Part shown: positions 53,793 to 63,300 of the stretch, piece by piece
Layout: the number at the start of each line of letters is the position of its first letter
Numbering within the stretch: position 1 is the first letter of the stretch
Assembly: GCA_029261835.1 (NCBI GenBank)
Contig: JAJDAO010000073.1
Span: 124,001 to 188,000, forward strand
Reading direction: 5' to 3'
DNA length: 64,000 bases
DNA from: Deltaproteobacteria bacterium
GTDB taxonomy: Bacteria; Myxococcota_A; UBA9160; UBA4427
Notes under the pieces: model-generated
The model's database searches: none
The model's input: only the letters and a program-made list of their open reading frames with translations
What the model was told of the DNA's origin: nothing
Program-made: the position numbers and the translations under genes

Positions 53793-54347
53793 CTATCGGC
53801 CGGGTTCTCGGCTCGCCCCCAGGTTGATGATCTCGACACGTCGGTTACGCCGGCGCCCGGCGGCAAGGTCATTGGTCGCTACGGGCTTTGCCTCACCGCG
53901 CCCCATCGCCTGGAGGCGGTCGGGGTCGACACCGCGGGCGACCAGGAAGGCCTTGACGTGAGCCGCTCGTCGATTGGAGAGCTGGTCATTGTGCTCGCTG
54001 GGGCCGAGGTCGTCCGTGTGTCCCTCCACCAGGAAGCCGAAGGTCTCGAGGTCGGACGCATTGAGTGCCAAGCTCAGATTCTCGAGCAGCTTCTCCGCGT
54101 CAGGGCGTAGCTCGGCCGAGTCGAGCTCGAAGTAGATGGGAAGCCGCACCGTGGGCGGTGCCGAGGGGAGGATGCGCGTGCCGCGTGGTACGGCGAGCGC
54201 CTCGATGAGATCCGAAGCCTCGATGACGGCGGTGTCGACATTGGTGAGATCCGTGACGCCCGCGTGGTTCGACTGCGCAACCGCGGACGCCGCAGCCAAC
54301 AGCAAGGCCACGGTGAGCGGCGCAACGAGACGTCTTGTGCGAAGCAT
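53793..54347 (-). CDS. OmpA-like peptidoglycan-binding protein
   Basis: Protein of 184 aa from ATG 54347 with GGAGGG upstream. Signal peptide 1-24 (ending ASAVAQ). The OmpA C-terminal domain covers about 65-180: LPIYFELDSAELRPDAEKLL, VEGHTDDLGPSEHNDQLSNR (the Asp and Arg that hold meso-diaminopimelate are present), AMGRGEAKPV and NRRVEI. There is no barrel and no lipobox, so it is a soluble periplasmic wall-binding protein, upstream of and probably co-transcribed with the CHAT gene. Confidence 0.9.
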   Translation of the reverse strand: MLRTRRLVAPLTVALLLAAASAVAQSNHAGVTDLTNVDTAVIEASDLIEALAVPRGTRILPSAPPTVRLPIYFELDSAELRPDAEKLLENLSLALNASDLETFGFLVEGHTDDLGPSEHNDQLSNRRAAHVKAFLVARGVDPDRLQAMGRGEAKPVATNDLAAGRRRNRRVEIINLGASREPGR

Positions 54348-54604
54348 GGGTATGCCCTCCGACGGTTCAATCTCGAGTAAGTGGAACGATACCAGGAAAA
54401 GGTGGGGCTGCGGATGGGACTCGACTCGGCGGCGTCGCGCGGGCGTTCTCTGGCAAGCGGCGGTCACCATGCAAAGCCTCGTCATTTCAGGTGGTTACGT
54501 GATAGGATCCGCACGGCCCTCGACAAGCTCCGCAGTCTGGAGGGGCCGACGCAGCGGCTTGACCCTGTACGGTGTTGGCCCCCGAGCTCGACCGAGGCAC
54601 AACG

Positions 54605-56128
54605 ATGCTGTTCGATCTGGCTGCTGATGATCCCACGGGTCTGGCGGTAGACGACCTGAGCCGGCGACGAAGCTGGAGCGAACTGGCCGAGCGCAGTGTG
54701 AGAGTGGCGCATTTCCTGCGCGATGAGGCCGGCCTGAGGCCCGACGACCACGTCGCCGTGCTGATGGAGAATCGCGTCGAGTATCTGGAGCTCATCCTTG
54801 GAGCCATCATGGCCGGTGTCTGGCTCACGCCCATCAACTGGCACCTCAGCGAGGAGGAGATCGCCTACGTAGTGGCCGACTCCGGGGCGCGTGTGCTCTT
54901 TTCCGACGAGGGGCACGCCGCGGTCGCGCGCCGGGTCGTTCGAGAAGGCGATGTGACCCGGGTTGTGCTGGCGGGCGCGGAGCTCGACGGACTCTTGGCC
55001 TCCGCCAGCGACGTGCCACTGGATCCCGAGCGTCCCGCCGGCGGCAACATGATCTACACAAGCGGGACGACGGGACGGCCCAAGGGCGTGAAGCGCGCAC
55101 GTCCCGCGACACTCGCTGCCGCGCTCGAGAACCTCGGCCGGCTCGGTGCCAACGTGGGCCTCGACGGCGCGGGGCCTCATCTCATCACCGGTCCGATGTA
55201 CCACGCGGCTCCGCTGATGTTCGCGGTCTACGACAACGCCAACGGCGCGCCGATCATCATCATGCCGCGGTGGGACGAGCGCCACGCGCTCGCGCTGATT
55301 CAAGAGCGGGAGATCGCCCATACACACTTGGTCCCGACGATGTTCGTTCGTCTGCTGCGCGTGCCCGACGAAGAGCGCGCGGCCTTTCGCGCGCCGAGTC
55401 TCTCGCTGGTTCTCCATGGCGCGGCGCCGGTATCGGTGGCGGTCAAGCAGCGCATGATCCAGTGGTGGGGCGAGATACTCGTAGAGTATTGGGGCGCCAC
55501 CGAGGGCGGTGTGAATACGCTGGTCGATTCCGCCGACTGGCTCGCTCATCCCGCCACGGTGGGCCGGGCGCTGCCCGCATTCGAGGTCTTCGCCCTGAAT
55601 GCCTCGGGAAGGAGAGCCTCACCGGGCGAGATAGGCGATCTCTACTGCCGACACAAGCACATGACCGACGTCTTCGAATACCACGGCGATCCGGCGAAGA
55701 CCGCCGCGGCGTATCTCGAGCCGGGCGTCTTCACGATCGGCGACATCGGCTGTGTCGACGAGCAGGGCTACGTGTACCTGGCGGATCGCAAGTCGAGCAT
55801 GATCATCTCGGGAGGCGCCAACATCTATCCGGTGGAGGTCGAGCAGATCCTGCAGGAGCACCCCGGTGTAGCCGATGTCGCGGTCTTCGGTATCCCCGAC
55901 GACGAGTGGGGCGAGTCGGTCAAGGCGGCCGTAGAACTGCGATCCGGCTTCGAGCCTTCGCCGTTACTGGAGCGGGACATCCTGGAGTTCGCTCGGCAGC
56001 GCCTGACGCGCTACAAGGTGCCGCGCTCGATCGATTTCGAGCCGGAGCTACCTCGGCATCCGACGGGCAAGCTCCACGTCCGGCGCCTGCGCGATCCCTA
56101 CTGGAAGGGGCGAGACCGCCGGATCTGA
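54605..56128 (+). CDS. Acyl-CoA synthetase (AMP-forming)
   Basis: Protein of 507 aa from ATG 54605 with GAGG upstream. The AMP-binding motif is YTSGTTGRPKGVKR (about 163-176), followed by EYWGATEGG and DRKSSMIISGGANIYPVEVE; the catalytic Lys lies in HPTGKLHVRRLRD. It activates a carboxylic acid to its CoA thioester. Sequence cannot tell the chain; medium/long-chain fatty acid or steroid side chain are likely, in line with the ACAD pair and thiolase in this window. It has no close partner gene. Confidence 0.88.
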   Translation: MLFDLAADDPTGLAVDDLSRRRSWSELAERSVRVAHFLRDEAGLRPDDHVAVLMENRVEYLELILGAIMAGVWLTPINWHLSEEEIAYVVADSGARVLFSDEGHAAVARRVVREGDVTRVVLAGAELDGLLASASDVPLDPERPAGGNMIYTSGTTGRPKGVKRARPATLAAALENLGRLGANVGLDGAGPHLITGPMYHAAPLMFAVYDNANGAPIIIMPRWDERHALALIQEREIAHTHLVPTMFVRLLRVPDEERAAFRAPSLSLVLHGAAPVSVAVKQRMIQWWGEILVEYWGATEGGVNTLVDSADWLAHPATVGRALPAFEVFALNASGRRASPGEIGDLYCRHKHMTDVFEYHGDPAKTAAAYLEPGVFTIGDIGCVDEQGYVYLADRKSSMIISGGANIYPVEVEQILQEHPGVADVAVFGIPDDEWGESVKAAVELRSGFEPSPLLERDILEFARQRLTRYKVPRSIDFEPELPRHPTGKLHVRRLRDPYWKGRDRRI

Positions 56129-56173
56129 CGCACGCCGACGCCGTCGCGGCCAAGTGCTCGTCCGAGAGGACGT

Positions 56174-57316
56174 GTGATAGCGTTTGAGTCGCGCTGCCGG
56201 CTGGAATCGCACAGTGAGAGGGCTGGTCTCTTGACTGATAACAATACCGAGTGTCGGACGGACAGTCGCTGGAGCGTCACGCGGGTCAGATCCTGGTGGC
56301 GACAGCGGCCTTGGCTCGTCGGCTGCAACTTCATCCCGAGCACAGCCGTCAACCAGCTCGAGATGTGGCAAGAAGAGACCTTCGACGAGCGGACGATCGA
56401 GCGCGAGCTCGGCTGGGCAGCGGGGCTGGGCTTCAATCTCGTTCGCGTATACCTCCATGACCTGCTCTGGGAGAGCGATCGTTCCGGCTTCCTTCGGCGC
56501 GTCGACAGATTCCTCGAGATTGCGCACGGCTGCGACATCGCCGTGGTCTTCGTGCTCTTCGACGACGTCTGGGGTCCGTCACCGAAGCTCGGTGTGCAGC
56601 CGGAGCCCCATCCCGGGCGGCACAACTCGGGCTGGGTGCAGAGCCCGGGGTTGGCCGCGCTGACCGCCTACCGCGCGGAGCCCGGCGTTTCTGCGCGGCT
56701 CGCAGGCTACGTGAAGGGGGTCCTTACGCGCTTCGCACAGGACGGCCGGGTGACCATCTGGGACCTCTACAACGAGCCTGGGGGCTACCCGTTTCCCGGC
56801 TCCGCGCCGGTCGGCGAAGCCTGCCTACCGCTCTTGAACGATGTCTTCGACTGGGCTCGTGAGGTTTCGCCCAGCCAGCCAGTCACCTCCGGGCTCTGGT
56901 CGCATCCCACCGAGCCGGTTTCTCCCGAGATCACGAGGCTGCAGCTCGCACGCTCCGACATCGTTTCGTTTCACCACTACGGGCCGTCCGCTGACCTCGA
57001 ACGGTACTGCGAGCTGCTCGAATCCCAGACCGAACGGCCACTGCTGTGTACCGAGTACCTCGCACGCGATCTCGACAGCCGCTTCGAGACGCACCTCCCG
57101 ATCTTTCGCGAGCGCGATATTGGTGCGATCTGCTGGGGCCTCGTCAGCGGCAAGACGCAGACCATCTACCCCTGGTGGAGCTGGTTCGACGAAGAGCCGA
57201 AGCCCGAGCCCGAAGTCTGGTTCCACGACATCCTGCGCACCGATGGAACGCCCTTCGCCGAAGCGGAGGCCACCTGCCTGCGCAACATGTTGGGGCGCCG
57301 AGGTGCCGGCGCCTGA
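56174..57316 (+). CDS. GH5-like glycoside hydrolase
   Basis: Protein of 380 aa from a GTG; the first 45 residues are doubtful and the fold starts near WLVGCNFIPSTAVNQLEMWQ. A TIM barrel of clan A is indicated by WDLYNEPGG (acid/base Glu) and LLCTEYLAR (nucleophile Glu), with NLVRVYLHDLLW and VSFHHYGPSADLE. Sequences like this are often named 1,4-beta-xylanase in databases but no substrate is proven. There is no signal peptide, so an intracellular role on imported or own glycans is likely. Confidence 0.72.
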   Translation: MIAFESRCRLESHSERAGLLTDNNTECRTDSRWSVTRVRSWWRQRPWLVGCNFIPSTAVNQLEMWQEETFDERTIERELGWAAGLGFNLVRVYLHDLLWESDRSGFLRRVDRFLEIAHGCDIAVVFVLFDDVWGPSPKLGVQPEPHPGRHNSGWVQSPGLAALTAYRAEPGVSARLAGYVKGVLTRFAQDGRVTIWDLYNEPGGYPFPGSAPVGEACLPLLNDVFDWAREVSPSQPVTSGLWSHPTEPVSPEITRLQLARSDIVSFHHYGPSADLERYCELLESQTERPLLCTEYLARDLDSRFETHLPIFRERDIGAICWGLVSGKTQTIYPWWSWFDEEPKPEPEVWFHDILRTDGTPFAEAEATCLRNMLGRRGAGA

Positions 57317-57384
57317 GGCGCGCTGCCACCTGCCCAGGCGCGACTCCGCACCATCTCGCGACAAACACTCGTGGACGATTGCGG

Positions 57385-58617
57385 CTAGAGAAAGAAGTGG
57401 TCGTTCCGAATGCCCCATACGAAGACGGCGGACAGCAACACATAGGCCACGCTCGTGATCGTCTCCACGCTCGGGCTCTCCTCGCGGCGAAAGAGCAGTA
57501 GCAATGTGAAGGGGATGATGTAGTAGCGCTGTTCGATCAGCCACAGCGGCAGCAAAGCAATCGCGATGAACACGTATACCGACGCGAACGACTCCCTCTC
57601 GAGGGGGTGGGCCATGATGTCGAAGAGGGCGAGCAGTATCGGAACGAAGAAGAGAAGCTTCAACGGCGTCGTCGAAGTGAAGTGGATGAGCAGCTGATTC
57701 CGCAGGTAGTAGTCGCCCCAGTTCGTATTGAATGGGTGCGTGTTCTCGAAGGTCAGCAGATAGAGAAGCAGCACCGCGGCGCCAGCCAGCAGTGCACTCG
57801 GGTTGCCGCCGACGAGTCGCAGCGTCTGGCGAGAGCGGTGTAGGACCTGCGGCAGGAACAGCAAGCCGTACAGAAACATCATGAAGAAGAGATTCCCAGT
57901 GTGCAGGCTGGCCGATGGGTGTGCCTCTCTACCTCCCAAGGCGATTCCCGCGTTAACGACGGCGAACGTCACGAATGCGAGTACGCCGAGCAAGAAGGTC
58001 CAAGAGGAGCGCAGCACGCCGATCAGAGCGGTCCTCGGGAGCCGAAACGCTCCCTGCTCGGCGTGCGCGACGATCGGAACCATCACGAGCCAAACGATGT
58101 TGCTCTGTCGGATCAACATGCTGAGGAGGCAGATCAATCCCGCTACGACGTATCTTCGCGTCAGGCCGAGATGGAGTCCGACCAGAACCAGGAGCAGTGA
58201 AAGCGTTTCCGTGTATACCAGGAAGAAGAACGGTGTCAGGATGGGGAAGAATGCGTACGCCACGACGCGCTGCGGCGAGATTCGGTGGTGAATCCGCTTC
58301 AGGATGAGCGCGAAGACGGCAATCGACAGCAGCCCGAAGACCGCGTTGCAGGCCCGAAGCGCTGGAAGCGAAGAGTCGTCCAGCAAGCGGGCCAGTCCTG
58401 CCATGGCCAGGTGGTAGCCTGGAATCATCGCCAGATTGGGGTCTACGCGGAAGTGGCCGTCGAAGAAGTGCAGGATCTGTTTCACATGGAGCTGCTCGTC
58501 CGCCCACGGTCCCCCATTCCCGACGTAGAGAAGCATGCCGCCCAGTCCGAGCAGCACGCCGGTACCCGCGGCCGCTCGATACCAGATCGTGCATTGCTTC
58601 ATTGGAGTCGCCGCCAT
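57385..58617 (-). CDS. ALG10/DIE2-like membrane glucosyltransferase
   Basis: Protein of 410 aa from ATG 58617; a GTG at 58623 has a better spaced GGAGG and an ATG at 58662 gives 425 aa. About ten to twelve membrane helices. The first loop ADEQLHVKQILHFFDG then DPNLAMIPGYHLAM parallels the ALG10 pattern DEiFH...PGLY, and LIRQSNIVWLVMV parallels RQTNIIWV; ENTHPFNTNWGDYYLRNQ matches the DNRHYTFY region. ALG10 adds the last glucose to the N-glycan lipid precursor in eukaryotes. Here a polyprenyl-linked glycan is a plausible acceptor. Family placement is by eye. Confidence 0.65.
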   Translation of the reverse strand: MAATPMKQCTIWYRAAAGTGVLLGLGGMLLYVGNGGPWADEQLHVKQILHFFDGHFRVDPNLAMIPGYHLAMAGLARLLDDSSLPALRACNAVFGLLSIAVFALILKRIHHRISPQRVVAYAFFPILTPFFFLVYTETLSLLLVLVGLHLGLTRRYVVAGLICLLSMLIRQSNIVWLVMVPIVAHAEQGAFRLPRTALIGVLRSSWTFLLGVLAFVTFAVVNAGIALGGREAHPSASLHTGNLFFMMFLYGLLFLPQVLHRSRQTLRLVGGNPSALLAGAAVLLLYLLTFENTHPFNTNWGDYYLRNQLLIHFTSTTPLKLLFFVPILLALFDIMAHPLERESFASVYVFIAIALLPLWLIEQRYYIIPFTLLLLFRREESPSVETITSVAYVLLSAVFVWGIRNDHFFL

Positions 58618-58922
58618 GCTCACGAGATACACACCTCCAGGCCGGCTCGTTTCGCGCTTCATGGGAGAGAGTACCGGTGGCCTCGCGGAGCCAACGCCCC
58701 GACGACTCGGGCTTTCGGCCGGCCGGGCTCAAGAGGCTGTTCACAACCGGCTCGGCCCGCGGGGGGGCAGTGCGCCGAGGGCGGTGATGCCGAGTCTCCT
58801 GCACGCCGGTTGGCGTGGGCTGCTACCATGCCGAGCCGAGAGAAACCGAGAGGAGCAAGGCCTGAGTCGAGGATCTGTGTTCCGATCAGTCCTCGCGGCG
58901 ACGAAGAGGTTCGAACTCGGAG
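58618..58922. other. 305-base divergent intergenic region
   Basis: Lies between the ALG10-like gene (minus) and the histidine kinase (plus). I see no gene, no clear promoter and no terminator. The minus-strand start of the ALG10-like gene may extend up to 58662. Confidence 0.4.
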
Positions 58923-60002
58923 ATGAATCTTCGCACTTTGATGCCGTATAGAGCAAGCATAGAGGAGTTCCTGCTCCTGCACGCGCTCGGCATCTCGATC
59001 ACGGTGCTGACGTTCGTGACCGACCTGTTCGTCCCGCTCCATGTGGCGACCGCCGTTCCCTATGCGCTCCTCGTCCTCCTCAGTTTGCGCGATCCGGGGC
59101 GCGGTCTCACCTGGTTCGCCGCGATTACGGCGACGCTCTTGACGGGCCTCGGCTACCAGTTTTCGTCCGCCGGCGGTGAAGTGTGGGAAGGGTTGGCGAA
59201 TCGCTTGCTCGCGCTCTTCGTGATCTGGGTGACCGCCTATCTCGTCTTCGAGCAGAAGCGCCGGGCGCTCGAGCTCGAGGGTGAGCGCATGGGGCGGGCC
59301 CAGTCGGAGAAGCTCGCGAGTCTGGGTGAGATGGCCGCGGGGATTGCGCACGAGCTCGGGAATCCGCTTGCCGCTCTCCAAGGGCGCGTAGAACTGCTCG
59401 AGACGAAGCTCGGTTCGGACACCGTGGCGAGTGATGAGGTGGGACGATTCGTCTCGATCGCAGCGGAGCTGACCGACCGGATGGTCCGAATCATTCGCGG
59501 AATGAAATCACTCGCACGAGACGCTTCCTCGGATCCATTCCAGAACGCTCAGCTGGGACGCGTGATCCAGGATGTGCTCGAACTCTCGCGTGAGAAACTT
59601 CGCAGACTCGACATCGAGCTTCGTTTGGCTCCGGTCGACGAGAACTTCTGGGTTCCCTGTCGTGAGGCACAGATCAATCAAGTGCTGGTCAACTTGATCG
59701 GCAATGCCATCGACGCGGTCTGCGATCTCTCCGAGAGATGGATTCGCATCGACGTCGCAGTGAAGGGATTGGTGGTCGAGATCTCAGTGACGGATAGCGG
59801 CAAGGGCATTCCGAAGGCAATCCGAGCGAAGGTGATGGAGCCGTTCTTCACGACCAAGGATGTCGGCAAGGGGACGGGGCTCGGCCTCAGCATCTCGGAG
59901 TCGATCATCGAAGCCCACTCCGGCACACTCACGATCGACGAGGAGTGTCCCAACACGCGTCTCGTCATAACCCTGCCCAGGACACAAGAGTTGACCTGCT
60001 GA
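58923..60002 (+). CDS. Orphan sensor histidine kinase
   Basis: Protein of 359 aa. Four membrane helices occupy about 18-110 without a large periplasmic loop. A short coiled coil leads to HisKA with AAGIAHELGNPLAALQG (His143), then HATPase_c: N box NLIGNAIDAV, G1 TDSGKGIP, F box PFFTTK and G2 GKGTGLGLSIS. All catalytic boxes are present. No response regulator gene lies in the window, so its partner is elsewhere. The sensor part probably detects a membrane or intracellular signal. Confidence 0.88.
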   Translation: MNLRTLMPYRASIEEFLLLHALGISITVLTFVTDLFVPLHVATAVPYALLVLLSLRDPGRGLTWFAAITATLLTGLGYQFSSAGGEVWEGLANRLLALFVIWVTAYLVFEQKRRALELEGERMGRAQSEKLASLGEMAAGIAHELGNPLAALQGRVELLETKLGSDTVASDEVGRFVSIAAELTDRMVRIIRGMKSLARDASSDPFQNAQLGRVIQDVLELSREKLRRLDIELRLAPVDENFWVPCREAQINQVLVNLIGNAIDAVCDLSERWIRIDVAVKGLVVEISVTDSGKGIPKAIRAKVMEPFFTTKDVGKGTGLGLSISESIIEAHSGTLTIDEECPNTRLVITLPRTQELTC

Positions 60003-60340
60003 CTCGCTGAAGACGCCTGCGCCCGTAAATCGAGGGGAGCAGGACGAAGCAGGGCAGGCGTCGCTCCCTTGTCGAGACGATCCAGGGCCTGATCCGGAGT
60101 GATGCCGCCGCGCTCGAGTACTGCCTTCGTTTCGTCGTGTCGGTTCACTGCTTCGGTGGCCTCACCGCGTGGCATCTTGCGAGGTGACGCTGCGCCTTGC
60201 GAGGCTCAGTTGCTTCCCGGCGATGGGCACGGAAGTGCGTTCGGAGCCGCCAGAATACCAAGAGTCCTGTTTTTAAAGATTTCTGTTCATGATATGTTCG
60301 ATTCTCATACGCGTTGCGCAGTGGCTCGGAGGTTCGCTGA
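60003..60340. other. 338-base intergenic region
   Basis: Separates the kinase from the large surface protein. It holds an inverted repeat (60012-60062) after the kinase stop and an AT-rich patch (about 60268-60312) that may contain the promoter of the surface protein. A minus-strand frame (about 60060-60175) gives a tidy peptide but has no recognisable motif. Confidence 0.45.
60012..60062. repeat. 9-bp inverted repeat after kinase gene
   Basis: GACGCCTGC (60012-60020) and GCAGGCGTC (60054-60062) are perfect complements 33 bases apart. No T-run follows, so a terminator role is uncertain. Confidence 0.35.
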
Positions 60341-63300
60341 GTGCTCCCTTCTGCTCCTCTACGGATTTCGCTCGTCCGGTTGATCACCTGTTGGTGCATT
60401 GGGATCTGCGCAGCGGTAGCCGGCCACCCCGGCCACGCGCTGACGCTCGACGATCTCGACCCGCCCTTCGCGGCGGTCGGCGACGAGGTCGAGCTCGCCG
60501 CCAGTGGGCTCGATCCATTCGAGAGCTACACCCTGACCGTGGCGGGTGCGCCCGCCACGGTCACACTGGTCGAAGCGAATCGCCTGCGATTCGTCGTGCC
60601 AACGGGGGCCTCGAGCGGTTCGGTCGAGCTGGCACTCGCCGGTGATCCGACCGCCGTCTCCAGGGCCCCCTTCGAGCTCACTGTCGTTCGGCCCCTCGAC
60701 GCATCGCTCGATCCGGCCTTCGGCGCCAGCGTCTCCGGCTATACGCTGGGCTCGGCAGTGGGAGACTCAGCAGGGCCGGGCCCGAACTTCTCGATCGACG
60801 TGCCGATCGGCGAGATTGCACTCGCGATCGCTGCGGGGAGCAATGACCAGTCGTTGCTCTTGCAGGTGGTGACCGATTCGACGACGAGCGCACAGATCAC
60901 TGCGCACACTACGGCGCAGGCCCTTGTCTTCACGACGCCGACCGTGCTGGTCTCGGATCTCACCGAAGCGACTGCCCGCCTCGCGACCATCGATGCTCTG
61001 CCCGAGACAGCCGCCCTCGCCGAGCTCGTGTCGAGTTCGCTCGCCGCAGGACGCGACTACCTCGACGCCACCGCCTTCCGAAGCCGCTTCCTCGCCGCGA
61101 CCCGGGCGTTCGAGGAAACACAACAGCTCCCCCCGTTGGCCCTGGTGGCGAGCGCGGCGCGGAGCGAGGACTTCACGCGGGGCGGCCGGAGCTTCGCGCC
61201 CGGCTATCCGCGTGATCTGCCCGAGGCACCGCAGCTTTCGCTCCTGAACCGACTCGACGTTGCCACGACGGCGCCCGGTGCAACCGGAAGCGGAGTGCCG
61301 ACCCTGGGAGTCAAGTGGAACGCAACCGAGGCGCTATCCATCGACGTACCGGTCTTCGGAAGAATCGGGTTGAAGATCAACCCCGTCGATTGGATCGCCG
61401 GGCTCTACCAGCTTAGTCCCGGGCAGTTCCCGGGCGGAATCGCGGAAGTCGATGCGCTGGTCGCGGACGGCACCGCCTATTCGCGCCTGAAGGCGTCGCC
61501 GGTCGGCCACCTGGTGATTTCGTCGAAGGACCCCACCCGCTTCGTCGACATCCGGGGCATGCTCACCTCCCTCATCACGTCTCGTCTGAAGCCGGTCTCG
61601 GACCTCCGCATCCAGTCTGATCGCTCGGCCCTCTACATGGTGCGCAAGTTCAGCGGGGCGCACTATCCGAGTCAGGACGGGCTGCTCGCAGCGCTTCCCG
61701 ACGGCCGCGTACAGGCTTCTCGGGCGTTGGCGTTGAATCTCTTTGTCGCCGCACTCGACACCATGGGGATCTTCAGCTCCAAGCTAGGCGGTAAGAACCG
61801 GAAGGACATGGTTCGCATCGGTTTCGACGTCTACCTGACCATGGAGCGCATCGTCGAGGAGAGGAGTCGCAGCGGCACGCTCAGTGCCGACGATATACTG
61901 GCCATCCGGCTGGAGGGACTCTCGCTGTTTCTCCGCAAGCTCGAGGCCAACGCGGCGTTCTTCAGCACGCGAACAGCCTTGGGCAAGCTGACCGGCAAGG
62001 GTCCCAAGTTCTTCAGCCACATCGCCAAGGTGGCCACGGTCGGAAAGATCGTCTCCCGCTCCCTCGCCCTCTGGAACTTCCCCATGTATCCCAACGTGAA
62101 TATCGTGCAGGGTGTCGAGTCGACTGCGGTCGCAGTCGGAAACCCCTGGCGCCCCGAGATCACGAGCTTCTCGCCGAAGAAGGGCCATCTCGGGACGGTG
62201 GTCACGCTGCGGGGCCAGAACTTCTCGAGCGTGCCGGCCGAGAACCTGGTGGAGTTCAACGCGCCGCTCTCGACCGACCCGAACCTCCCGCCCACCGTTC
62301 CGGCAGAGGTAACCGAATCGACCTTCCAAGGCCTGATGGCCGCTGTTCCAGCCAACGCCGCGCGCGGCCCGGGCTCGATTTCGATTCAGCGTGCCGATCG
62401 GGGAAAGTTCTGGACCTCCGAGAACGACCCGCCGTTCGATTCGTTCGAGGTGCTTCCACAGCCGATCGTGACGGCGATCGAGCCCGGTCAGTACATCCCC
62501 GGCAGTCTGGTTCGAGTCGTCGGCAGCAACTTCTCCGAGGACATGACGCGCAACATCGTGATCCTGTCGGATTCCGTCTGGGGTGACGCCTCCTACCGCA
62601 CCGAGCCTCTGGCCGGCTCCACGACGGAGCTGCTCTTTCGCGACCCCTCCTTCCCCTTCCCGGGCACGGTGACGCTGCGGGTCCAGGTGGAGGCTGTCCT
62701 CAACCCAAACTCCGTCGTCGATGCGAGCAATGAGATCCCCTACAACCGACGTCCCGCGCCCAGCGGCTCGACTGGAAGGATCTTCGTCACCTCCTATCTC
62801 GACAACGTCACGGCGGACAACCAGATCACCCTGCGCGAGGCGATCCACATCGGCGCCGGTACGCTGGGCCGGGCGCTGACGACGTGCCCGACGGATCCGG
62901 ACGGTTGTGAGCGCGAGCACGTGCTCGACAACGACGGCTTCGTCGGCGTCGGTGTGCGCGAGAGCATCATCCTTCACCCCTTCCTTGCTGAGGGTGGAAC
63001 GATCAACCTCGCCTTGGGCTCCCTTCCGGGTATCGAAGGAGGCGACGCCGTCGGGATTCTGGCCATAGTCGATGGTGGAGGAGGCGCGTTCTCCGGGCTC
63101 ACGATCAATGGGCAAACGGGCGTGAGTGTGACCTTCCTGCGCTTCCAGAACTTCGGGCAGCACGGCGTTCATCTGATCGACGCGCCCGAGGCCTACCTCG
63201 GAGGCGTGCAGGTCGCCGGCTGTGGCGGTACCGGCATTCTCGCCGAGGGAAACACCACCGATGTACAGATCGTGAATCCCCTCGTCTCGAGCTGTGCTGG

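Noticed and set aside
58900..58922. GAGGTTCGAACTC resembling a tRNA T-arm
   Set aside because: No acceptor, D or anticodon stems can be paired in the preceding 70 bases; it is upstream of the kinase start.
59678..60175. Minus-strand frame with a tidy N-terminal peptide (starts MPRGEATEAVNRHDETKAV)
   Set aside because: About two thirds lies antisense to the histidine kinase, no clear ribosome binding site, and no family recognised. A short real gene at 60060-60175 cannot be fully excluded.
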